From NCBI RefSeq assembly GCF_910585845.1, contig NZ_CAJUHF010000009.1, positions 1 to 64,000 of the forward strand: 64,000 nucleotides of DNA. Reading direction: 5' to 3'. The DNA comes from an uncultured Bacteroides sp. GTDB lineage: Bacteria > Bacteroidota > Bacteroidia > Bacteroidales > Bacteroidaceae. The notes below the pieces were generated by a model. It made no database searches and was not told the DNA's origin. It was given only the letters and a program-made list of their open reading frames with translations. Numbering within the stretch: the stretch's first letter is position 1; each line of letters begins with the position of its first letter. The translations under genes were made by a program, and so were the position numbers. Positions 32,418-41,321 of this stretch are shown piece after piece.

Positions 32418-33520
32418 GTAAATTGCAGCAACAGGCAATTGTTATAGGAGATTCGTTTAACAATACGCTTGGTTTAATTCGGAGTCTTGGAGAAGCGAAA
32501 GTAGATATCGTCTTGCTGCTTGTGGGTGACGATCGTCTGTTTGTTTCAAAAAGTAGATATTTGAAAAAATCACAGATTTTCCAAATGAAAACTATCAATG
32601 ACTGCTTACCTACGTTGCTTCGTATTACAGACAAGACGAAACAACAGACAATCATTTGTACAAATGACATTGCAGCCCAATATATAGATGAGTATGAAAC
32701 CACCCTTTGTTCCCTGTATATAACTCCGATGAAAGGAAAACATTTAGGAAATCTACTAAATAAAAATGAACAATGCCGTTTAGCCGAAAATTGCGGCTTG
32801 ACAGTACCACAATCAATCATCTATAATCGTAACGAAGATTTCCCTATTGTTTCATACCCAATATTAATGAAACCAGCCAATAGCAATACAGGAGAAAAAT
32901 CCGATATACATATTTGCTACTGCCCAAAAGATGTCAATAAAGCACTTTCTGCAACATCTACTTGCAAACAATTCATTATCCAAAAGTTTATTGAAAAAGA
33001 ATACGAAATAAACCTCATCGGTGTCAGTACCGTTAATGGCGTATATATTCCTGGAGGCATTCGGAAAATCCGTCATTATCCTACAATCTATAGCCCATGC
33101 TCTTTTGGAGTATTCCAATCAGTAGAAAACTTGAATGTAGATGTTCATCCGATATTAAAATTAATGCAACATGTAGGATATCATGGACCATTCAGTGTGG
33201 AATTATTACATAAGGATGAAAAAAATTATTTTATGGAAGTCAATTTCCGTCATGATGGTCTTGCCTATGCCGCTACCGCAAGTGGAGTGAATCTTCCTGC
33301 AATGCTGTTCAACAACCAAACTGTTCCCATGACGGTTAACAACACATACATGATGGATTTATCAACAGACTACTGTCATGTCAAGGATGGAACCTTATCG
33401 CGCAAATATTGGTTTTATGATTTCAGGAAAACAAAATGCCAATTGAATTTCAATCGCCATGACCCGATGCCTACATTTTGCTATTATATCCATAAATTGA
33501 AACATCTTTTTGTGAAATGA
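32414..33520 (+). CDS. ATP-grasp enzyme (carboxylate-amine ligase-like)
   Basis: A 368-residue protein with ATP-grasp organisation: a pre-ATP domain (residues 1-110), an ATP-binding lysine segment YPILMKPANSNTGEKS (about 152-167), QKFIEKEYEINLIGV (about 193-207) and the metal-binding end FMEVNFRHDGLAYA (about 275-288). ATP-grasp ligases activate a carboxylate as acyl phosphate and join it to an amine. With the PIG-L deacetylase next door, an aminoacyl or other amide decoration of an amino sugar is plausible. Overlaps both neighbours by ATGA. Confidence 0.82.
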   Translation: MSKLQQQAIVIGDSFNNTLGLIRSLGEAKVDIVLLLVGDDRLFVSKSRYLKKSQIFQMKTINDCLPTLLRITDKTKQQTIICTNDIAAQYIDEYETTLCSLYITPMKGKHLGNLLNKNEQCRLAENCGLTVPQSIIYNRNEDFPIVSYPILMKPANSNTGEKSDIHICYCPKDVNKALSATSTCKQFIIQKFIEKEYEINLIGVSTVNGVYIPGGIRKIRHYPTIYSPCSFGVFQSVENLNVDVHPILKLMQHVGYHGPFSVELLHKDEKNYFMEVNFRHDGLAYAATASGVNLPAMLFNNQTVPMTVNNTYMMDLSTDYCHVKDGTLSRKYWFYDFRKTKCQLNFNRHDPMPTFCYYIHKLKHLFVK

Positions 33521-34635
33521 ATGTATTAGTATGTATCCCTTGCCTAATGACAGGAGGAACCGAAATTCAGACACTTAATCTGGTGGAGGCTCTTATCACC
33601 GCAGGACATGAAGTGACAACAGTCTGCTATTTTGAACATTCCACAAACATGGTGGAACGTTACAAGCAAACAGGAAGCAACGTATGCTTATTGAGTCCTG
33701 AGGGGAAAAGACCTGTAGGGATAACAAACACGGTTATTTTCTTGTACAAGGGGTTACACCGTGTATTGAGGGAAGTAAAACCCGATGTGGTACATGTGCA
33801 GTACATGGCACCAGGCGCCATCCCTATTATCATATTACGTCTGTTAGGCATCAAGCGCATAGTAGCTACGGCTCATACGGCTGCTGACATCTATCCTTCT
33901 TTACGATTATTACACTTCGTTTCGCGACATATACTTACTGCATTTCAATGCATTACAGAACGAGCAGAGAAATCGTTCTTCGGAAATTCGCAAATGTATA
34001 AAGCTGAAATGAAGTTAACCCGACATGGCAATCATTTTACCATTTACAATAACTTGCCCCCTTATATTTCCATTGCCAATAAAGAACAACGAATCGGCAA
34101 AGTGGTAACCATAGGAGTTGTAAGCCGCCTGGAGCCTATCAAGGGAATGGATTTGGTAGTGCCTGCTTTTTCTAAAATTCATGCCATGAATCCAAATACG
34201 CACTTGCTGGTAGTGGGTGATGGCTCGCTACGTCCACTAATGGAGCAACAGAAGAATAATGCCGAATTGAATGAAGTCGTTAAGTTTGCAGGCGTACAAC
34301 CACAGGAGGCTTTGCAAACATATTATGACAGTATAGATGTCTTGTTGATGCCTTCGCGCAGCGAAGGATTCGGACTGACTGCAATAGAAGGAATGGCACG
34401 GGGATGTGTAGTGGTTGCGGCAAATACCGGAGGATTACCGGAAGTGGTAAGTGATGGTAAGGTAGGTTTGTTGCATGAACCGGAATCATCGGATTCGCTT
34501 GCAGAAAAAGCCATACGGCTTGTAGATGACAGGGAATTGCTTATGACCATGAAGCAGAATGCCATCGATTATGTAGCAAGGTTTTCATTTGCACATTATT
34601 CTGAATTAATCAATAACTTGTATTCGAAATTGTAA
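33517..34635 (+). CDS. Glycosyltransferase family 4
   Basis: A 372-residue GT-B retaining glycosyltransferase. The N-terminal glycine-rich segment LMTGGTEIQTLNLVEAL, VHVQYMAPGAIPI near residue 93 and the C-terminal signature PSRSEGFGLTAIEGMARG (E-x7-E, about residues 278-295) identify the GT4 family. It adds one sugar to the lipid-linked repeat unit. ATGA overlap with the ATP-grasp gene; the polymerase gene starts 2 nt after its stop. Confidence 0.93.
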   Translation: MNVLVCIPCLMTGGTEIQTLNLVEALITAGHEVTTVCYFEHSTNMVERYKQTGSNVCLLSPEGKRPVGITNTVIFLYKGLHRVLREVKPDVVHVQYMAPGAIPIIILRLLGIKRIVATAHTAADIYPSLRLLHFVSRHILTAFQCITERAEKSFFGNSQMYKAEMKLTRHGNHFTIYNNLPPYISIANKEQRIGKVVTIGVVSRLEPIKGMDLVVPAFSKIHAMNPNTHLLVVGDGSLRPLMEQQKNNAELNEVVKFAGVQPQEALQTYYDSIDVLLMPSRSEGFGLTAIEGMARGCVVVAANTGGLPEVVSDGKVGLLHEPESSDSLAEKAIRLVDDRELLMTMKQNAIDYVARFSFAHYSELINNLYSKL

Positions 34636-34637
34636 TT

Positions 34638-35954
34638 ATGGCTATTGTCATTAACGCAATAATCACGGTCATACTTCTGTACTATGCCTATAAGTATGCT
34701 TCCGGTGGTACGATGATCATAAAACATCCGTTTGAAGCTGGCGCATATTATGAATGCAACCATAACCTGTCATTTATGATATTTAGCGTAATGACGGCAA
34801 TGGTGTTTTTAGGACCGCTGTCTTTGGTGAAATATGCTATATGGATATTCTTCCTTCTGTTAATGTCTCGCCGATGGGTAAAAAAATGGGATGTCGTGAT
34901 GACCATATATCTGGCGTTTATTATGTGGAACCTCTATACGCTTACCTATTCCCGTTATGTATTTCAAGGCTGGATGATGATTGTCAAGTTTTGCCTACCA
35001 ATACTCTATTTCTGGATGGGGTATAATGCCATAGAGGAAGAGCTTGACTTGTGGGTATTCCTAAAGCGTACAATAATAATCTGTGTGACATATTCATTTT
35101 TAATCGGTGGATTCTCGGCAAAACTGACAAGTCCGCTTTACGGTTTTCTTTGCTATGGAACCGGAGGAACATTTGTTGCATACGCTTCTTTGGCAGACTT
35201 TTATGCAATACTAATAGGCATTCCCGTAATGCTGTATGTTTTTACGTCTGAAAAGAAATATTTATATGCAGCAGGTCTGTTGTTTTTATCATCGATATTG
35301 GAGAGTGTGCGAACAGGCATCGGCGCATCCATTCTTGGCCTTTCACTTCTGTTTTTAGTCTATAAAAAAGGACGGGCTGTTCCGGTCGTGATGCTTTTGA
35401 TAGCACTCTTTGTTGGCTCCGTATTCCTTGTCAAACCCGTAAGAGAGAAAATGTTTGGCAAACAGGCTGAGACCGTTACAATAAGTAATGTAGGCAAGGC
35501 TAAAATCGAAACTAGCGGACGCGAATACCTGTGGGAAAGGATAATGAATCACTGCTACAATCCAAATCCCGCGTTCGGTAGTGGCTGTGGTGGAGCCTTG
35601 GGATGGCTGAAAGACATAAACAGTAAGGGAGGATTGGTTCTTATTCATTCTGATTGGGTGCAGATGATGTCGGAATCAGGCAATATAGGCTTGTGGCTTT
35701 ATATTGTGTTTGCCGTATTCATGCTGTTTAAAGTGTTGGCCATCACATGGAGGTATAGGAACAATAAGAAATTGACACTCTTGGGCGGTACAACCGCAGG
35801 AGCCTTTGCCGCCTGTTTCTTTTGCATGGGATTTGACAATGTCATCACATACGCCCAACAAGGCTATGTACTGCCGTTTATGCTGTTCGGCATATTTCTT
35901 AAGATAGTTGACTTGACTGAGAACGGAGAATTTGAAGAAGAAATAATTCCATAA
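34638..35954 (+). CDS. O-antigen polymerase-like membrane protein (Wzy-like)
   Basis: A 438-residue polytopic membrane protein with about 11 predicted helices and a large periplasmic loop (about residues 265-345) containing SGREYLWERIMNH and FGSGCGGALGW, in the position of the Wzy_C/O-antigen ligase loop. It would polymerise repeat units in the periplasm. Wzy proteins diverge strongly; the call rests on topology, the loop motif and being the only such protein in the locus. Confidence 0.78.
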   Translation: MAIVINAIITVILLYYAYKYASGGTMIIKHPFEAGAYYECNHNLSFMIFSVMTAMVFLGPLSLVKYAIWIFFLLLMSRRWVKKWDVVMTIYLAFIMWNLYTLTYSRYVFQGWMMIVKFCLPILYFWMGYNAIEEELDLWVFLKRTIIICVTYSFLIGGFSAKLTSPLYGFLCYGTGGTFVAYASLADFYAILIGIPVMLYVFTSEKKYLYAAGLLFLSSILESVRTGIGASILGLSLLFLVYKKGRAVPVVMLLIALFVGSVFLVKPVREKMFGKQAETVTISNVGKAKIETSGREYLWERIMNHCYNPNPAFGSGCGGALGWLKDINSKGGLVLIHSDWVQMMSESGNIGLWLYIVFAVFMLFKVLAITWRYRNNKKLTLLGGTTAGAFAACFFCMGFDNVITYAQQGYVLPFMLFGIFLKIVDLTENGEFEEEIIP

Positions 35955-35966
35955 TATTTTGAATTA

Positions 35967-36938
35967 ATGATATCTGTTGTTATACCTTTATATAATAAGG
36001 AAAAGAGCATTGCGCAGACACTGGAATGCGTGCTCAATCAGACGTACAAGGATTTTGAGGTAATTGTAGTGGATGATGGCAGTAAGGATAATAGCGCTGC
36101 TATTGTGGAGGCATTCAATGACGAAAGAATACGATTAGTGAGGCAGAAGAATGGTGGTGTGAGTACTGCGCGTAATCGTGGCACAGCAGAGGCACGTGGT
36201 GAGTATGTGGCTTTTCTTGATGCTGATGATGTATGGAAACAGAATCATCTGGAATCTATTGCAAATCTGATGCATCAATTTCCTAAGAGCAGAGCGTGGG
36301 CTACGTGCTATGTCAATAACCTAAATGGGAAGTACCATCAGATTATTCTAAACAAGCTGCCTTTCAATGGAGATACAGGTTTGTTAACCAATTATTTTGA
36401 AGTATGTAGTTGCTCCCATCCCCCCGTATGGAGTAGTGCCGTATGTGTTGAGAAGTCCTTGCTACAAGAGATTGGCGGTTTTCCTGTGGGGGTTACTTCA
36501 GGTGAAGACTTGCTGACCTGGGCCAGAATTGCAATAAAAACCGACTGGGTATATACAAAGAAAGCGACAGCAGTTTATATGATGCCAGCTACAAATTCAT
36601 TTACAGAAAGGCCAACTCGCCCAAATGATGAAGGAGACCCTGTTTGCGATGGACTGAAATTATTACTGAAAACGGAGTATTCAAGAAAACATGAATTGAG
36701 GCATTTCATAGGTCGTTTCTACAAAATGAAGGCTAGTACGAACTTGCGGTATGGTGATAGGTGGAAGACCATTTGTGAATGTATGAAGTCACTTGTTTAT
36801 AGGCCGTTTGCGAAAGAAACTTATCCTATATTGCTTCTTGCCTTGATGCCAGGATTTATTCAGAGAAGGATTTTCACCATCCATTCTTACGATAAAGTAG
36901 CTGAAATCAAAGATGTAAAAAGACTAATAGGGAGGTAA
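35967..36938 (+). CDS. Glycosyltransferase family 2
   Basis: A 323-residue GT-A enzyme. The start ISVVIPLYNKEKSIAQTLECV, VVDDGSKDNS near residue 36, GVSTARNRG near 65 and the AFLDADDVW (DxD) motif near 84-92 are diagnostic of GT2. A C-terminal extension (about 220-323) is basic and amphipathic, suggesting membrane association. It probably adds a sugar to the repeat unit. An 85-nt gap separates it from the next gene. Confidence 0.93.
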   Translation: MISVVIPLYNKEKSIAQTLECVLNQTYKDFEVIVVDDGSKDNSAAIVEAFNDERIRLVRQKNGGVSTARNRGTAEARGEYVAFLDADDVWKQNHLESIANLMHQFPKSRAWATCYVNNLNGKYHQIILNKLPFNGDTGLLTNYFEVCSCSHPPVWSSAVCVEKSLLQEIGGFPVGVTSGEDLLTWARIAIKTDWVYTKKATAVYMMPATNSFTERPTRPNDEGDPVCDGLKLLLKTEYSRKHELRHFIGRFYKMKASTNLRYGDRWKTICECMKSLVYRPFAKETYPILLLALMPGFIQRRIFTIHSYDKVAEIKDVKRLIGR

Positions 36939-37023
36939 ATATGGGTTTTTCGAATTTAGTTATTCATTGTCTGAATACAATGGAATTAATGCTTTAAAAT
37001 GAGATAAACGATTAGTATAAAAT

Positions 37024-37488
37024 ATGAGTTACATGAACAGAATATGGTATTATGTATTTCGTTGGTATGCTGTAGCAATAAAGCTGATTAGCCAGAAGGG
37101 GTATGACAAATGGATTGTAAGAGCCCATAAGAAAGCGGGTGTCATTTTTATTGGAAGTCCGGAATACATTGACTCACATTCGCATTTAGACCCATCTGGA
37201 GGATTGACCATAATGGGGGGGGTAGTTATTTCTACTAATGTGATAATCCTTACACATGATTGGTCTTTTCTAAGAGGGTTGATAGCTATCAATAAGGTTA
37301 ATGAATGTATTTCTTCATTTCATGCTCTTGCTTATAATAGCGTCAGCATTGGAGAAAATAGTTTTATCGGTGCTGGAGCCGTGATATTACCTGGTACCAA
37401 GATTGGAAAATCTTGTATCATTGGGGCCGGGTCTGTTGTGAAAGGGAATATTCCTGATTATTCTATTGCAGTCGGTAATCCTTGCTAG
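37024..37488 (+). CDS. Hexapeptide-repeat acyltransferase truncated by a stop codon
   Basis: The 154-residue protein has the left-handed beta-helix hexapeptide repeats (GENSFIGAGAVILPG, then KSCIIGAGSVV) and an acceptor His in ILTHDW near residue 79. It ends at GNPC, where homologues continue with a Lys. After the TAG (37486-37488) the same frame continues IINDTRKFGEKILVRSKES to a TGA that overlaps the next start in ATGA. The ancestral protein was therefore about 20 residues longer, and a Lys codon has probably become TAG. It may still be active since the core is intact. Confidence 0.75.
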   Translation: MSYMNRIWYYVFRWYAVAIKLISQKGYDKWIVRAHKKAGVIFIGSPEYIDSHSHLDPSGGLTIMGGVVISTNVIILTHDWSFLRGLIAINKVNECISSFHALAYNSVSIGENSFIGAGAVILPGTKIGKSCIIGAGSVVKGNIPDYSIAVGNPC

Positions 37489-37544
37489 ATTATCAATGAC
37501 ACGCGAAAGTTTGGGGAAAAAATTTTAGTTCGGTCGAAAGAATC

Positions 37545-38219
37545 ATGAATATCTATTTTAAATATTTACTGTCTTTGCCAAAATCATTATGGTTTAACTT
37601 CCGCCACCTGCCACTGAAACAGGCGCTGAAGTTACCGTTTTATGTCCGCTATGGAACACGCGTCAGCGTTAAAGGACGAATAATAATTGAAGATGATAAT
37701 CATATAGGTATGGCTATGATTGTCATTGGATCCCATGAAGCTGATGTCTCGGACCCCAAGCATACGACTTGCCTGACTGTGGAGAAAGGTGGCGAACTGG
37801 TGTTCCAGCGTACAGCCCATATCGGTCTTGGTACGAAAATATTCGTGAAAAGTGGGGCTAAAATGTACCTCGGAGACAATTTCGCCGTAAGTGCCAATTC
37901 ACAGTTTGTATGCTACAAAAGCATTTCCATGGGACGAGATATACAGTTCGCATGGGACTGTCTGGTAATGGACAGTGACACACATTCTATTTTTAGTGGT
38001 GTAAATCCATATCAAAAAATTAATCCTGACAAAGAAGTGAGGATAGATGATAAAGTATGGATTGGATGCAGAGTGACCATATTGAAAGGCACACATATAC
38101 CGGCTAATTGCGTTGTGGGTGCGACCAGTTTTGTTTCAGGAACACAATTTGAAGCCAATAGCCTTATTCTTGGCTCACCGGCTAAATCGGTCAAGAAAAT
38201 CGGAGGATGGAAATTATAA
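37545..38219 (+). CDS. Hexapeptide-repeat acyltransferase
   Basis: A 224-residue protein with an N-terminal lead (residues 1-50) followed by a parallel beta-helix: TAHIGLGTKIFVKSGAKMYL, VMDSDTHSIF with a likely catalytic His near residue 149, and VWIGCRVTILKGTHIPANCV near 167-186, ending with LILGSPAKSVKKIGG. It resembles acetyltransferases that decorate capsule sugars. The start ATG at 37545 overlaps the displaced stop of the upstream frame, and the next gene begins 13 nt before its end. Confidence 0.87.
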   Translation: MNIYFKYLLSLPKSLWFNFRHLPLKQALKLPFYVRYGTRVSVKGRIIIEDDNHIGMAMIVIGSHEADVSDPKHTTCLTVEKGGELVFQRTAHIGLGTKIFVKSGAKMYLGDNFAVSANSQFVCYKSISMGRDIQFAWDCLVMDSDTHSIFSGVNPYQKINPDKEVRIDDKVWIGCRVTILKGTHIPANCVVGATSFVSGTQFEANSLILGSPAKSVKKIGGWKL

Positions 38220-39343
38220 ACAAGCGCAAGCCGAGAATACTGATGATAGCACCTCTGCCCCCTCCCGTGCATGGCTCCAGCATGGTGAGCCAAAGTATTC
38301 GAGACAGCAGGATGCTGAACGAAACATTCAGGATGGATTTTGTGAATCTTTCCACTTCACGCACGATGGAGGAGATTGACAAAAGGTCGAAGATACTGTA
38401 TGTGAAGAAAGCGATAAGGTTTATGGGAGCATATGCCCAAACCTTTTGGAATTTAGCCACTCGTCGTTACGACCTGTGTTATCTGGCTATCACTTGCCAT
38501 GGGGTGGGATTTCTGAAAGACGCTCCGTTCGTGCTGTTATGCAAACTATTCGATAAGAAGGTGGTAATACATCAGCATAACAAGGGAATGGCGAAAGACG
38601 TGGACAAGGCTGTTTACAAATGGTTGTTCCACCGGGTATATAAGAATTCAAAAGTAATTTTGCTCTCTTGGCATCTTTATGAAGACATAGCGAGAGTGGT
38701 TGCGAAAAACAATGTGATGGTGTGCCATAACGGTATTGAGCCTACTGTAGAATGGCCTTTTGAGAAGTACGAAAATGAAAAGCCGCATATCCTGTTTCTG
38801 TCGAACCTAATCATTGAAAAGGGGGTGCTTGTGCTCCTTGATGCACTGAAAATACTGAAAGGCAAGGAACTTGGTTTCATCTGTGATTTTGTGGGTAGCG
38901 AAACAAAAGATATGGATGCTGTGAGATTTGCCAAAGAAGCAAAGGAGAGAGGGCTTGATGACGTGGCTATTTATCATGGAAGAAAATATGGTAAAGAAAA
39001 AAAGAAATATTTTCATCAAGCAGACATCTTCGCTTTTCCAACATTCTATTTCAATGAATGTTTCCCATTGGTCAATCTTGAGGCCATGGAATATGGACTT
39101 CCCGTGATTTCAACAAATGAGGGAGGCATACCTGACGAGATAATCAACGGGAAGAACGGTTTTGTGGTGGAAGCTGAAAATGCAGAGATGCTTGCCGGTT
39201 CTATTGAAAAACTGATTATTGACAAACCATTGAGAAAGACCATGGGCAAGGAAGGCAGAAAAATGTTTATCAAACGTTTTACCATCAATGAATTTGAGAT
39301 ATCCATGAAGAATTGTCTTTGGAAATGTATTCCAGAAAAATGA
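38207..39343 (+). CDS. Glycosyltransferase family 4
   Basis: A 378-residue GT-B glycosyltransferase. The N-terminal ILMIAPLPPPVHGSSMVSQ segment, KPHILFLSNLIIEKGVLVLL near residue 190 and the FPLVNLEAMEYGLPVISTNE segment (E-x7-E type, about 286-305) place it in GT4. It overlaps the upstream acyltransferase gene by 13 nt and the WecG/TagA-like gene by ATGA. Confidence 0.92.
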   Translation: MEIINKRKPRILMIAPLPPPVHGSSMVSQSIRDSRMLNETFRMDFVNLSTSRTMEEIDKRSKILYVKKAIRFMGAYAQTFWNLATRRYDLCYLAITCHGVGFLKDAPFVLLCKLFDKKVVIHQHNKGMAKDVDKAVYKWLFHRVYKNSKVILLSWHLYEDIARVVAKNNVMVCHNGIEPTVEWPFEKYENEKPHILFLSNLIIEKGVLVLLDALKILKGKELGFICDFVGSETKDMDAVRFAKEAKERGLDDVAIYHGRKYGKEKKKYFHQADIFAFPTFYFNECFPLVNLEAMEYGLPVISTNEGGIPDEIINGKNGFVVEAENAEMLAGSIEKLIIDKPLRKTMGKEGRKMFIKRFTINEFEISMKNCLWKCIPEK

Positions 39344-40095
39344 TTACCAAATACTTTAATATCAACTACGAAATGGAGCGTGCAGAGGTGCACAGAGCCA
39401 TTGAGCGAAAAGTAAAGGAAGATAAGGCTGATTATATCTGCGTAGCCGATGGAGTCATCCTGAACATCGCCAACAGGAAACCGGAGTATCTGAAAGTGGT
39501 GAATGGTGGAATGTTCGCCATCTGCGACAGCAGCTATGTACCACTTTACTTGCGCTGGATTTACGGTAGGCATTATGAGCAATATTGTGGAAGCCAAATC
39601 TTCATAGACATTGTACGCTGCCGGAAATACCGGATGATTTTCATGGGAACATCCCAAAACACATTGGACGGACTGAAAGAGAACTTGAAAAAGGAGAACC
39701 CGGAGGTGGAAGGGATGCAGTTCGTGGAATTACCCTATAAAGCAGTGGAAGATTTCGATTATGAAGGCATTGCCAAAGAGATAGAAGCCGATGAAGCGGA
39801 CATCATCTGGATTGCGTTAGGCGCACCCAAGCAGGAAATATTTATGAGCAAGCTGAAACCGCACCTGAAACGAGGGGTAATGATTGCGGTGGGAGCCGCT
39901 TTCAAGTTCTATAGCGGAACGGATGTCAAACGTGCCCCACAATGGATGATAAAATGCCATTTGGAATTTGTACACAGGATATTCAAGGAGCCGAAAAAAC
40001 AGTTGAAGCGGTGCAGCATGATTCTACTGACACTACCCCAACTGCTGGTGGAAGAGACAATGCGTAAACATAAAAAAGAAAATGATATGGAGTAA
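39340..40095 (+). CDS. WecG/TagA/CpsF family glycosyltransferase (GT26)
   Basis: Started at ATG 39340, which overlaps the upstream TGA (ATGA), the protein has 251 residues; an upstream ATG at 39313 lies inside the previous gene. The motifs CVADGVILNIANRKP (about residues 31-45) and DIIWIALGAPKQEIFMSKL (about 155-173) are typical of GT26. WecG/TagA enzymes transfer ManNAc or ManNAcA to lipid-linked GlcNAc, in keeping with the wecB-type epimerase upstream. Its place at the end of the glycosyltransferase run, as the second-sugar enzyme, is common in Bacteroides loci. Confidence 0.9.
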   Translation: MITKYFNINYEMERAEVHRAIERKVKEDKADYICVADGVILNIANRKPEYLKVVNGGMFAICDSSYVPLYLRWIYGRHYEQYCGSQIFIDIVRCRKYRMIFMGTSQNTLDGLKENLKKENPEVEGMQFVELPYKAVEDFDYEGIAKEIEADEADIIWIALGAPKQEIFMSKLKPHLKRGVMIAVGAAFKFYSGTDVKRAPQWMIKCHLEFVHRIFKEPKKQLKRCSMILLTLPQLLVEETMRKHKKENDME

Positions 40096-40229
40096 AAAAT
40101 AGTATATCCTGAAAGCAGAAACGAGCAAAAAAGATAAACAAATAAACTAACGAATTTGAATGTTAAACAGACTGGAGGATACCAAGCTATTATATATGTC
40201 CGGTATCTTCCTATTTATTTTATAAATTA
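40096..40229. other. Short gap with a hairpin before gmd
   Basis: 134 nt. AGGATACC near 40176 can pair with GGTATCTTCCT near 40201, giving a stem with a long loop 20 nt before gmd. It may be a leader structure or an attenuator. No convincing -7 box was found. Confidence 0.35.
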
Positions 40230-41321
40230 ATGAGAGACATTGCATTGATTACAGGCATAACTGGACAGGACGGTTCATTTCTTGCCGAGTTTTTATTAGA
40301 AAAGGGGTATGATGTACACGGTACCATCCGGCGTTCATCGGTGGACTATCGGGAACGCATCGCTCATTTGGAGGGGCATCCAAATTTCCATTTGCATTAC
40401 GCCGACCTCGGCGATTCGATGAGCATCCTACAGGTCGTGAAGAAAGTGAAGCCAACGGAAATATACAACCTTGCCGCACAGAGCCATGTGCAGGTATCAT
40501 TCGATGCGCCTGAGTTCACGGCAGACGTGGATGCTACGGGCGTATTACGAATATTGGAAGCCGTGCGCCAGTGCGACCTGACAGATACTTGCCGTATTTA
40601 TCAGGCTTCCACCTCCGAGCTTTACGGCAAGGTGGAGGAAGTGCCGCAGAACGAGAAGACACCTTTCCATCCTTACAGCCCCTACGCTGTGGCGAAACTC
40701 TATGGCTACTGGATTGTAAAAGAATACCGTGAAGCATACAACATGTTCTGCTGTTCGGGCATCTTGTTCAACCATGAGAGCGAACGGCGTGGGGAGACTT
40801 TCGTAACACGTAAAATCACACTGGCTGCCGCACGTATCGCACAGGGCAAGCAGGATTGCCTCTATCTAGGTAATTTGGATTCACTGCGTGACTGGGGTTA
40901 TGCTAAGGATTATGTAGAATGCATGTGGCTGATACTGCAACATGACACCCCGGAGGATTTTGTGATTGCCACCGGTGTGCAGCATACGGTACGTGAATTT
41001 GCAACGCTCGCTTTCCGTTATGCGGGCATCGAACTTCGTTGGGAAGGGGAAGGAATACAGGAGAAAGGAATAGACGTAAAGACAGGAAAAACAATAGTGG
41101 CCGTGAGCGAGGATTTCTACCGTCCGACGGATGTGGTCAATCTTTGGGGCGACCCGACCAAGGCAAAGAACGAACTAGGATGGAATCCGCAGAGTACTTC
41201 CTTTGAGGAACTGGTGCACATCATGGTGACACATGACATGCAGAAAGTGACAGCGGAGCATGTGGCCAACGTGATGCGGACAAACTTAGCCGAATATTTG
41301 GAGAAAGGAATCGTGAAATGA
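40230..41321 (+). CDS. gmd: GDP-mannose 4,6-dehydratase
   Basis: This 363-residue short-chain dehydrogenase/reductase has the NADP-binding ALITGITGQDGSFLAEFLLE start (Gly motif), YNLAAQSHVQVSFD near residue 79, the catalytic STSELYGK and YSPYAVAKLYGYW (Tyr-x3-Lys near 151-155) and the enzyme-specific ILFNHESERRGETFVTRKI. It converts GDP-mannose to GDP-4-keto-6-deoxymannose. With fcl, translationally coupled by ATGA, it supplies GDP-L-fucose. Codon use and composition are closer to the core genome than the AT-rich genes before it. Confidence 0.97.
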   Translation: MRDIALITGITGQDGSFLAEFLLEKGYDVHGTIRRSSVDYRERIAHLEGHPNFHLHYADLGDSMSILQVVKKVKPTEIYNLAAQSHVQVSFDAPEFTADVDATGVLRILEAVRQCDLTDTCRIYQASTSELYGKVEEVPQNEKTPFHPYSPYAVAKLYGYWIVKEYREAYNMFCCSGILFNHESERRGETFVTRKITLAAARIAQGKQDCLYLGNLDSLRDWGYAKDYVECMWLILQHDTPEDFVIATGVQHTVREFATLAFRYAGIELRWEGEGIQEKGIDVKTGKTIVAVSEDFYRPTDVVNLWGDPTKAKNELGWNPQSTSFEELVHIMVTHDMQKVTAEHVANVMRTNLAEYLEKGIVK

